Source of the DNA: Gammaproteobacteria bacterium
GTDB taxonomy: Bacteria; Pseudomonadota; Gammaproteobacteria; Pseudomonadales; Pseudohongiellaceae
Reading direction: 5' to 3'
NCBI GenBank assembly: GCA_016762995.1
Contig: JAESUT010000139.1
Location: 31,498 to 37,357 of the forward strand
Length of the DNA: 5,860 bases
Shown: one piece after another, positions 1 through 5,808 of the stretch
Layout of the letters: the number at the start of each line of letters is the position of its first letter
Position numbering within the stretch: the stretch's first letter is position 1
Notes under the pieces: model-generated
Databases searched by the model: none
What the model saw: the letters and a program-made list of their open reading frames with translations, nothing else
Told to the model about the DNA's origin: nothing
Translations under genes and position numbers: made by a program

Positions 1-1873
1 TGGGCCCAAAGCGCTTCGATCGACCGAGGCGAGTATTGGCAAAGTCGACAATATCCTCTACTCGGATAAGAGCGCTGAGACGCAAATTCGCTTGAGGGGT
101 AAATCCAATCCAAACTTGATTAAATTGCTCATCAAAATATTTGCCATTCCAGTAAGTCTCGCTACCACCGAATAACCCATTGAGAAATGACTGTTTAGGG
201 CCGTTCATGTTGACGAATACTTCAAATTCTTCTTCGAGCTGTAGGCCTGATTGATCTTCGGTTCGGTCATAGTCCAGTGCGATGCGGATTCGATTGAAGA
301 AGTCGTCCGATTCGCCGCGCCAGGTGTGCCCTATAGTTGCCACCACGAACTTGAAATCGACTCGATTTACGAAACCAAGATCAGCTCGAAAATCATCACC
401 CATGTCGGTATAGCCTAAGCGCCAATCCCAGCGTCGATCGCTGTGGCGATACTCCAGGCGTTGGCTGCTATCGCTCAGGCTACTTGCCTGCCCGTATTTA
501 CCCTGTATGAGGGTTGGGTAGTTAGAGCTGGAATGCATGGACTGAATCGAGATCGAATCTTGGTCTGTAGGCCGGAGCACGGCATCGATACTGGTTACGG
601 TATTGTTGTAACCGTCAGCTCTTCGGTCCGTAATCAAGGCGCCTATGGTGGAGTTTTCGAATATATCGAAGCGGTAGCGGCCTATCGCAATTTTGGATTC
701 GACATCGCCTAGCGAGGCAACGCTGGAACCCAGACTACGAGGTATCAAGAAACTCGTGTTTATATCGTTGGCAGTGAGCAGGGCATAGGTGTGACCTCCG
801 CTCTTTCCCGTGAGTTTTAGGCCATAGTCCGGATCGGAAATGTTTCTTGTGTGTACGAGTCTCTCAAAGGTATCGAAGTAGTCTGCACCGTCTAAGAAGA
901 AGGTTCGTCGCTCGGGGAAGAACAGGCTGAAGGTGTTGTTGATATCAAGCTGTGCGCTATCGGCCTCTACTTGGGAGAAGTCGGGGTTCAGAGTCGCGTT
1001 GAGGTAGAGGTCTTGCGAAATTCCCCAACGCACATCAAGACTGGCTTCGGAATCGATACTCTCGCTATCCCAGTTGCCCAGAGCTGGATTTCTGTTTTCT
1101 ACCGCCGTGGAGGTGAGGGTCGGTATAACTTCGAGATTTCTACTTTGCGTAAGATTGGCAAAACCGTCTGCCTTACTAAGTTGGCAGATGTAACAAGATA
1201 TGTTTCTGTCTCGTGGGTTGTTGGCAATTCGCGTATCTCGATCACGGGGATAGAACCTGACCAGATCGATGCCCCAAGTCTGGCTGCTCTCGCTAGGTGT
1301 AAAACGTAACTGCTTCATCGGGATTGCCATCTCTACGACGTAGCCATCCTCGTTAATCTGTCCAGCGCTGTCCCAAATAGCATTCCAAGACTCGTCTTCA
1401 TCGTCGTTCACATCGTCCTGAATGGCATCAGCCTGCACCCCGTAGGGGTTGGAAAAGAATTCGAACGCGCGCCTTTCATCGTTGAAGGTGTCGAGAACGA
1501 TCGACACCCAGTCATCGTTCCACAGTGAGTCTCGGTCTCTATAGAAGGCACGGATTTGATCAGGATCAGGGTCCAGAGCGATAAAGGCGACGTACAACAC
1601 CTCGCCATCCTCCATGAGCAGGGCCTCAGCTTGCACATCGGCGGGGACGTTGTCATTGGGGTTGGTTTCTATATTGACGGGGATGCGCGTGGCTTGACTC
1701 CACTCTCCCTGGTCGATCTGTCCATCGATACGTGGTTTGGCATCCACTCTGGGAATGGTGTAATTAGTCAGCGACTGAGCGTGAAGCTCGGCTGTAGGAA
1801 ATCCCATGAAAACGAGAGCGACGAGAACAAGATGCGTGCAGAGCTTAACGCCAGGGTATGAGGATGGGTTCAT
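1..1873 (-). CDS. DUF5916 / CBM9-like outer-membrane or secreted protein, N-terminal ~624 residues (C-terminus off window)
   Basis: The frame is open without interruption from the ATG at 1873 to the left edge. An in-frame TAG lies four codons upstream of that ATG, which fixes the N-terminal limit. Residues ~1-32 look like a signal peptide: a hydrophobic stretch LVLVALVFMGF, then a likely cleavage after LHA. Residues ~40-210 resemble the carbohydrate-binding family 9-like domain (PRIDGQIDQGEWSQA at ~48-61, DDWVSIVLDTFND at ~120-132, DGYVVEMAIPMKQLRF at ~177-191). Residues ~295-333 carry the hallmark of the DUF5916 family: NPDFSQVEAD, then FFPERRTFFLDGADYF. The remainder alternates polar and aromatic residues in the manner of outer-membrane beta strands (SKIAIGRYRF, DWRLGYTDMG). 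Family members are usually about 700-900 residues, so perhaps 100-250 residues are missing. Their function is not firmly established; roles in binding or import of polymers at the outer membrane are guesses. A CYIC pair at ~227-230 is visible. No strong Shine-Dalgarno or promoter is seen in 1874-2067. Confidence 0.88.
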   Translation of the reverse strand, partial: MNPSSYPGVKLCTHLVLVALVFMGFPTAELHAQSLTNYTIPRVDAKPRIDGQIDQGEWSQATRIPVNIETNPNDNVPADVQAEALLMEDGEVLYVAFIALDPDPDQIRAFYRDRDSLWNDDWVSIVLDTFNDERRAFEFFSNPYGVQADAIQDDVNDDEDESWNAIWDSAGQINEDGYVVEMAIPMKQLRFTPSESSQTWGIDLVRFYPRDRDTRIANNPRDRNISCYICQLSKADGFANLTQSRNLEVIPTLTSTAVENRNPALGNWDSESIDSEASLDVRWGISQDLYLNATLNPDFSQVEADSAQLDINNTFSLFFPERRTFFLDGADYFDTFERLVHTRNISDPDYGLKLTGKSGGHTYALLTANDINTSFLIPRSLGSSVASLGDVESKIAIGRYRFDIFENSTIGALITDRRADGYNNTVTSIDAVLRPTDQDSISIQSMHSSSNYPTLIQGKYGQASSLSDSSQRLEYRHSDRRWDWRLGYTDMGDDFRADLGFVNRVDFKFVVATIGHTWRGESDDFFNRIRIALDYDRTEDQSGLQLEEEFEVFVNMNGPKQSFLNGLFGGSETYWNGKYFDEQFNQVWIGFTPQANLRLSALIRVEDIVDFANTRLGRSKRFGP

Positions 1874-2067
1874 TTCTAGGACTATTCTGTGAGACTGTTG
1901 GCTCGATTATTCTTATGTAGGCCCTGACAGCAGTTGAATCTGACAAGAGGGCCATGCCTTCATGTTGAAGCTAGACTAGATTATTGCATTTGATGCGGAC
2001 AAGGGGAAAGGGTTACGGCTAAGGTTATCTTTGCGGTAGTCAAAATGTCATTCGCCAGACTAGGTAC

Positions 2068-2100
2068 AAAAAAGCGGGCAGCCTTTCGGCTACCCGCTTT
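2068..2100 (-). terminator. Rho-independent terminator of the redoxin gene
   Basis: Read on the minus strand, this is a 13-bp stem (AAAGCGGGTAGCC pairing with GGCTGCCCGCTTT, one G-U wobble) closed by a GAAA tetraloop and running directly into a TTTTTT tract. It starts 8 bases after the TAA of the redoxin gene, so it very likely ends that transcript and separates it from the DUF5916 gene downstream. The near-symmetric stem could also work weakly on the plus strand, but no plus-strand gene is seen there. Confidence 0.9.
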
Positions 2101-2108
2101 CGGCGTGC

Positions 2109-2696
2109 TTACAGTTCAGCGATGGCCTCAAGTACGTCTTCGAAGGGAGGTCGATCCTGATACCGTTCTTCGGCAAACTTCGCCGTAATTACTCCGTTTG
2201 GATCGATCAAGAACATTCCGGGATACGGAATACCGTATATCCGGTGATCTGGCCCGTAGTCCAAGTTGCGAATACCAAAGGCATTCACATGAGTAACTTC
2301 TTCATCGTGAAGAAGAGGGAACTGAATGTCCTGATCTTCCTGCACGGTCTTCAGTGTCTCCACTGAATCGAAAGTTAAGGCAACAACACTGATGCCCATT
2401 GCTTCTATCTGATCACTGATTTCGGTCAGCTGCACGAGCTGAGCTTTACAGTAGGGTCACCAGTCGAAGGACCGGCTCATCATCAAGAGCATGCCCTTTT
2501 CGCCTTTTAAGCCGTCGAACGACTGGATATTGCCATCTTGATCTTGTGCTGAGATTTCCGGAATCGACGCGCCTACAGGAAAGTCTGGAGCCCAGACGAA
2601 ATCCTGTGCGATCGAAATCTGGAAGCCGCCAAGCAACATCAGAGTAAGCAAGAATCTGCTTATTACCCCGGCGCGTGGTTGAGTTTTCGGATTCAT
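2109..2696 (-). CDS. Exported redoxin / peroxiredoxin-like selenoprotein (Sec at TGA 2457-2459, UxxC motif)
   Basis: Read through the in-frame TGA, this is a single 195-residue protein of the AhpC/TSA-redoxin (thioredoxin-fold) family. Residues 1-30 form a signal peptide (Arg8 and Arg14, core FLLTLMLLGGF, cleavage after SIA), so it acts in the periplasm or envelope. The active site reads SRSFDW-(TGA)-PYCKAQL. The TGA, codon 80, falls where homologues have the first Cys of WCPYC, giving Sec80 and Cys83 (UxxC). Downstream features are typical of the fold: GISVVALTFDS, FPLLHDE, then FGIRN and GIPYPGMFLIDPNGVI with the cis-Pro-like loop. Frame and homology are intact on both sides of the TGA and no other lesion is seen. 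A SECIS-like hairpin follows at once. The start is the ATG at 2696, preceded by GAGGT; an upstream in-frame TTG at 2720 is less likely. Likely role: thiol-disulfide exchange or peroxide reduction; the substrate is unknown. The alternative is a pseudogene from a Cys codon (TGC/TGT) mutated to TGA. Confidence 0.85.
2414..2459 (-). promoter_or_regulatory. Bacterial SECIS-like element with its UGA selenocysteine codon
   Basis: The UGA is at 2459-2457 on the minus strand. Twenty nucleotides later comes an apical loop CGUGC (2436-2432) on a perfect 6-bp stem: UCAGCU (2442-2437) paired with AGCUGA (2431-2426). The loop has G in its second position followed by U. A lower helix is possible: ACUG (2452-2449) with CAGU (2418-2415), separated by an internal loop of about 6-7 nucleotides per side. 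Bacterial SECIS elements sit inside the coding region directly after the UGA. They have a small apical loop with a G in the first two positions, roughly 16-37 nucleotides from the UGA, and are bound by the elongation factor SelB. This hairpin fits those rules. The pairing was found by eye, without an energy calculation. Confidence 0.72.
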
Positions 2697-2700
2697 AACT

Positions 2701-2705
2701 ACCTC
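2701..2705 (-). promoter_or_regulatory. Shine-Dalgarno GAGGT deciding the redoxin start
   Basis: On the minus strand GAGGT is followed by AGTT and then the ATG at 2696, a normal short spacing. The site lies inside the reading frame that would be used by the upstream TTG at 2720, and that TTG has no comparable purine-rich site before it. Starting at 2696 also places a well-formed signal peptide right at the N-terminus. Confidence 0.6.
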
Positions 2706-2727
2706 ATGGGTTTTTAACAAAATTTCT

Positions 2728-2760
2728 GTTTTGAGCCTCGTCTCTTGAGAGCGTCAAAAC
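2728..2760 (-). promoter_or_regulatory. Imperfect inverted repeat upstream of the redoxin gene (possible operator or leader hairpin)
   Basis: The arms GTTTTGA (2728-2734) and TCAAAAC (2754-2760) are perfectly complementary. Inside them, after a 2x2 mismatch, CTC (2737-2739) pairs with GAG (2749-2751). On the minus strand a TTGACG hexamer (2757-2752), close to the -35 consensus, sits in the distal arm. A poor -10 candidate follows about 17 bases later. The structure could therefore be an operator over the promoter or a hairpin in the 5' leader. Nothing in the sequence identifies a regulator. Confidence 0.35.
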
Positions 2761-2871
2761 ATCACTAACAATACCGGATTCCTGGGGGTTTTATTGCAAG
2801 ATAATTAAATTACTTCGAATTCAATGAGCTGCTCGATGGAGGTGCGCCAAAAATCGGCCATAGAAGCATTG

Positions 2872-2901
2872 TGGCGCTGCATGATTAGCGACACAGCGCC
2901 A
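2872..2901 (-). terminator. Inverted repeat after lepB, possible weak terminator
   Basis: TGGCGCTG (2872-2879) and CAGCGCCA (2894-2901) form a perfect 8-bp GC-rich stem with a 14-nucleotide loop. It begins 15 bases beyond the lepB stop codon. On the minus strand it is followed by CAATGCTTCT rather than a clean T tract, so it is a poor intrinsic terminator. It may instead protect the 3' end of the transcript. On the plus strand the stem is followed by ATTTTG, but no plus-strand gene reaches it. Confidence 0.4.
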
Positions 2902-2916
2902 ATTTTGAACTAATAC

Positions 2917-3618
2917 CTAGTATTGATCGAGGCCTGCGAGGAATCTCTCGCTGCGCGGTAAATAATTATTGTCACTATCGAGAGAAAAGACCACGGAGCT
3001 TGAGCGGCCGATGATCTCTTCTCTGGGAATGAAGCTGTAGACACGGCTGTCCGCGCTGTTATCGCGGTTGTCTCCCAGCACGAAGTATTGGCCCTCAGGA
3101 ACTACGGTGGGTCCGTAGTTGCGAGCGGTTCGGCTAACGAATCGGTTGGACAAGCGCGCCTGATGGGTCTTATTAGGGAGCTCTTCTAGAATAATAATGG
3201 CATCGTCATCGCTGGACAGGACCTCGTAGCGTGCGGCCTTGCCATTGATAACTAGAGCGTTGTTCTGCATGTAGATGGTGTCACCAGGTACGCCGACGAT
3301 ACGCTTAACAAGGCGCTTGTCAGCCTTTTTAGAGTCGATGATGACTACATCGCCGCCACTAGGGTCGGAGAGCTTTACTAAAGATATTTCGGTGAAGGGT
3401 ATTTTGACATCGTAGGCGAGTTTGTTCACCCAGACCTTGTCGCCATCGAGCAGTGTAGGCTGCATAGAGGCGCCGGAGATAGAGCTTAAGTCCGCGATCG
3501 CACTCTTGAAAAAGACGATGCAGGCCAGCAAGAGGAAAAACTGTCTATTTTCCTTCCAAAATAGGCTGAGGTTGCTGACGAGACGCTCGGGAATACTGGC
3601 TTTATTTAGATCATTCAT
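2917..3618 (-). CDS. lepB: Signal peptidase I (leader peptidase, S26 family)
   Basis: This membrane-anchored serine protease cleaves signal peptides from exported precursors on the periplasmic face of the inner membrane. It has 233 residues. A single hydrophobic segment at ~26-43 (FFLLLACIVFF) acts as the anchor. Box B is SGASMQPTL with nucleophile Ser51. Box D is KRLVKRIVGVPGD with the general-base Lys most likely at 105. Box E is GDNRDNSADSR at ~182-192. Both catalytic residues are present, so the enzyme should be active. It is shorter than the two-membrane-segment LepB of Escherichia coli (324 residues), and it has no lepA or rnc neighbour. It may therefore be an additional, standalone signal peptidase rather than the housekeeping copy. 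The ATG at 3618 is preceded by AAGGTG with 8 bases of spacing, and the stop is TAG. It is transcribed in the same direction as the redoxin gene but separated from it by ~220 bases. Confidence 0.95.
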   Translation of the reverse strand: MNDLNKASIPERLVSNLSLFWKENRQFFLLLACIVFFKSAIADLSSISGASMQPTLLDGDKVWVNKLAYDVKIPFTEISLVKLSDPSGGDVVIIDSKKADKRLVKRIVGVPGDTIYMQNNALVINGKAARYEVLSSDDDAIIILEELPNKTHQARLSNRFVSRTARNYGPTVVPEGQYFVLGDNRDNSADSRVYSFIPREEIIGRSSSVVFSLDSDNNYLPRSERFLAGLDQY

Positions 3619-3630
3619 TACTTTTACACC

Positions 3631-3672
3631 TTAGAGGCCTCTAAACTAGCTTAGGTCTTCCAAGTATGTCAA
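3631..3672 (-). promoter_or_regulatory. Putative lepB promoter with a palindrome at the expected start site
   Basis: On the minus strand a perfect -35 hexamer TTGACA (3672-3667) is followed after 18 bases by TAGTTT (3648-3643), which matches the -10 consensus at only three positions. A perfect 14-bp palindrome TTAGAGGCCTCTAA (3631-3644) starts at the edge of that -10 and covers the expected transcription start near 3636. It ends inside the AAGGTG ribosome-binding site of lepB. The position suits a repressor operator or a short leader hairpin, but the binding factor is not recognisable. Confidence 0.5.
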
Positions 3673-3930
3673 TTGGCTTGAGGCAGCTGGAGGTTGGGAA
3701 CTGGTGAGCATCAAGGCTATGAGTCGACATTGTAGCCTCGAGTATTATAAGTGCTGAAATGGCCAAGAATTAGGCAGTGCTGTTCATCAAGTGCTGCAAG
3801 TCACTACGAAAAGCTGGTGGCCTTTAGCTGTAAGCGAAGAGGGTTCTTCCCCAGTTGCGGGGCTCGACACCGGTTGGAGACTGCTACACTGTTGGTTGTT
3901 GAGGCGCTTCCTGTTTGTGGCCTACCTTGA
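3673..3930. other. Non-coding stretch upstream of lepB with short direct repeats
   Basis: No credible coding region, tRNA or known RNA is visible here. The heptamer AGTGCTG occurs three times (3750-3756, 3776-3782, 3790-3796) with start-to-start distances of 26 and 14 bases. The uneven spacing and short unit argue against a CRISPR array or iteron origin. A small CCCC/GGGG hairpin lies near 3849-3862. Together with the flanking promoter and the hairpin at 3931-3991, the gene-free gap is about 370 bases. Confidence 0.4.
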
Positions 3931-3991
3931 ACTGAGGAGCAAGGCAGAGGGAATCGTCACTTGAACGTTTCCACTAACCTTGCTCCTCGGT
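3931..3991 (-). repeat. Large two-tier hairpin downstream of the repeat-protein gene
   Basis: The outer arms ACTGAGGAGCAAGG (3931-3944) and CCTTGCTCCTCGGT (3978-3991) pair over 14 bp with one mismatch that can wobble in RNA. Inside, GGAATCG (3950-3956) pairs with CGTTTCC (3966-3972) except for one T-T mismatch, leaving a 9-nucleotide apical loop. The structure starts about 20 bases after the stop codon at 4012. No T tract follows on the minus strand, so it is not a canonical intrinsic terminator. It could be a transcript-end structure, a REP/MITE-like element or a small RNA part. A genome-wide copy count would tell these apart. Confidence 0.5.
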
Positions 3992-4011
3992 AGTCACTTC
4001 TGATAAAAGCA

Positions 4012-5808
4012 TCAAGGTAATATATAAAGAACCTGCTCATCTCCATTGGGGAAATGGACCAGATAATCATCCACTCCATCCCCGTTCATATCACCCAGCT
4101 GCTCGAACAGAATATCGTCATTAGCCGATGGTCCGGAGTTTCCAACCTTAAAGTCCATCATTGCTCTAAAAGATGCACCATCGATACTGAACTCTATTAC
4201 TCCTTTCTGGGTCAGCTGGATATTTTCAATTCCTGAAACTCCCTCGAGAGCGTTGCTAAGTGCAGCCCAGTCGGCCGGAACGCTGTTGAGCTCCTGCCGT
4301 AATATTGTACCGTCGTCATCCTCCACTACCAGATAGACGCCATTGACACCTGCTGGGCTTTCCATCGTGTATGTATACAAGCCAGGCTGTAGATCATTGC
4401 TAATGATCGCCAATGGGTCAGGTCTAACCAGAAACCGTGCGTCAGAATTACCCGTTGCCGTCTCGCTCAAGACATAGATCGCCTGCTCATTCATAGCAAA
4501 CTCAAAATCCAGCTTTTCCAGCTCGCCCGCAAGGAACGGCGCATCATAGACTAGGGGGTAGAGTACAATATTCTGTCTATTCCCATTAATGATTCGAGTG
4601 ATTCCACCGTTGACACTGACACCAGAATTCTCAGTGTTCTCAGCTTGAAAGACGTTGAAGGGAAGCGACTTCGTTCTGAATTCATCACTAGTGATATTCA
4701 GTTCACAGCTCAGTGAGTCCTGCGCTAACTTGATGCCATCTTGAGTAAATGCCTCAAGTTCCCCCATGCTGTCCAGCAGACTCTTGCTGCTATCCTCAAA
4801 AATAATAGTGTCTAAATCGACGCACAGAATGTTTTCTTGCAAGGCGAATGGCGCTGATTCGAAAATACCAGTTAAGTTGATGCCCGGCGGAATATTACTT
4901 CCTCTAAATGTTACGCCAGCCCCTAATTTTACTGTTGGATCCAACACCGCATTTTCACCAATGATCACATTTTTAAGGCGGGTGAAGGCTGGAACCTTTC
5001 CGTCAATAATGGGCGTGACTGGTGTGACTGGAATCGATGGCGGGGGAGGAGGTAGTGCGACGAAAGCAACGCTGACTGCCGATATCGACGAGGTCGCCGC
5101 GCCATCGCTAATCGTTACATCGAAGGTATGGGTGGAGACTGCGGGCAAGGCGTATAACAGAGCCTGTATTAGGGTTGAAGAATTAGCTGCTGTCGCACTG
5201 GCGCTAAAGGCAATCAGTAAATCGTTAGTACCTTGACCGTCGGTGGTCACCGTGCCGATTTCTAAGCCGTCGACAAAAATACTGTCACCCGCTGCTATCA
5301 CGGCATCGGCAACGCCAACCGCCGTTCCCGAACTGACCCCAGTGCCTGCTGTTCCAGTCAAACTGAAATTACCACTAAGCCCTGTCGTGCGAGTGACCGT
5401 TAAATTGCCGCCGCTGAAGTCCGCGCTGTCAGGATCAGTCACCACCGCATTGCCACTTTTATCTAGCGCTAAGTTTCCTGCCGCCGTGACACTGGATGAA
5501 TCACCGCCCAAATTGGAAACCACCGGTGGATTGGTTGGGTTTATATTCAGCGTAAAGCTTGCGCTGGCTTCTTCGGTGCCGCTATTGGCAGTGCCATCGG
5601 CATCATTAGTGGTAACAGTAAAACCTCTTGCCCCAGCGCTGCTCGGCGCTGAGTAAGTAAGACTGCGCAGTAGGGTTTGAATTTCGGCAGACGTGGCACT
5701 GGCATTGAAGGCAATTTCCAGATCATTGCCGACCTGACCATCATTGCTCGCATGCACTGTGCCAATAGAGGTTGCACCGACGGCGCACGATCTTCGCAAC
5801 AACGTCAT
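4012..5808 (-). CDS. C-terminal part of a large extracellular repeat protein; N-terminus lost at a junction near 5780-5795
   Basis: The open frame has 598 codons, but only the part after residue ~10 looks like repeat protein. The first codons overlap a PP2C-like fragment in another frame, and a TGA lies two codons before the ATG. The true start is therefore missing and no signal peptide is seen. Residues ~11-250 are Gly/Ser/Ala/Thr-rich beta-repeat sequence of the kind in bacterial adhesins, with two related segments (SIGTV...DGQ...NDLEIAF at ~14-55 and EIGTV...DGQGTNDLLIAF at ~183-222) and DPDSADFSGG at ~125-134. A PPPPP and VTPVTP linker follows at ~253-267. Residues ~278-312 resemble hexapeptide left-handed beta-helix turns (VIIGENAVLDPTVKLGAGV). 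Residues 320-560 are an unrecognised domain with Cys329 and Cys368. The C-terminus has DMNGDGVDD at ~573-581, an EF-hand/dockerin/FG-GAP-like calcium-binding loop. Probable role: surface adhesion or matrix, by inference only. The stop is TGA. Confidence 0.7.
   Translation of the reverse strand: MTLLRRSCAVGATSIGTVHASNDGQVGNDLEIAFNASATSAEIQTLLRSLTYSAPSSAGARGFTVTTNDADGTANSGTEEASASFTLNINPTNPPVVSNLGGDSSSVTAAGNLALDKSGNAVVTDPDSADFSGGNLTVTRTTGLSGNFSLTGTAGTGVSSGTAVGVADAVIAAGDSIFVDGLEIGTVTTDGQGTNDLLIAFSASATAANSSTLIQALLYALPAVSTHTFDVTISDGAATSSISAVSVAFVALPPPPPSIPVTPVTPIIDGKVPAFTRLKNVIIGENAVLDPTVKLGAGVTFRGSNIPPGINLTGIFESAPFALQENILCVDLDTIIFEDSSKSLLDSMGELEAFTQDGIKLAQDSLSCELNITSDEFRTKSLPFNVFQAENTENSGVSVNGGITRIINGNRQNIVLYPLVYDAPFLAGELEKLDFEFAMNEQAIYVLSETATGNSDARFLVRPDPLAIISNDLQPGLYTYTMESPAGVNGVYLVVEDDDGTILRQELNSVPADWAALSNALEGVSGIENIQLTQKGVIEFSIDGASFRAMMDFKVGNSGPSANDDILFEQLGDMNGDGVDDYLVHFPNGDEQVLYILP
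5143..5769 (-). repeat. Two copies of an internal protein repeat, ~170 residues apart
   Basis: The segments encoded at 5644-5769 and 5143-5262 share the pattern IGTV-x-DGQ-x-NDL-x-IAF-x-ASAT-x-L-x-L-x-Y-x-P. Between them lies a stretch with AVVTDPDSADFSGGNLTV. This suggests a repeat unit of roughly 170 residues, of which the window keeps only the last one and a fraction. The intact protein was probably much longer. Confidence 0.65.

Noticed and set aside
443..1309. Plus-strand open frames at 443-712 and 971-1309
   Set aside because: They are antisense to the uninterrupted DUF5916 coding frame, which has clear family motifs. Their translations show no recognisable domain.
2457..2720. Two separate small genes at 2457-2720 and 2109-2435
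   Set aside because: They are the two halves of one redoxin in the same frame, divided only by the TGA at the active site. The second half has no ribosome-binding site of its own and would begin in the middle of the active-site helix.
2697..2720. TTG at 2720 as the start of the redoxin gene
   Set aside because: The ATG at 2696 has GAGGT at good spacing and places the signal peptide at the N-terminus. The TTG has neither advantage.
3750..3796. CRISPR array or origin iterons from the AGTGCTG repeats
   Set aside because: The unit is only 7 bases, the spacing is uneven and there are three copies. Neither an array nor an origin is supported.
4012..4014. TGA at the end of the repeat protein as a second selenocysteine codon
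   Set aside because: It follows a complete C-terminal calcium-binding-like motif, there is no redox motif, and no continued homology is seen after it.
4766..5656. Plus-strand open frames at 4766-5236 and 5243-5656
   Set aside because: They are antisense to the low-complexity repeat protein. Repetitive composition keeps the opposite strand open, and the translations are biased and domain-free.
5800..5808. ATG at 5808 as a genuine start of the repeat protein
   Set aside because: It lies inside the PP2C-like motif in another frame, has no Shine-Dalgarno site and encodes no signal peptide. It is a by-product of the junction.
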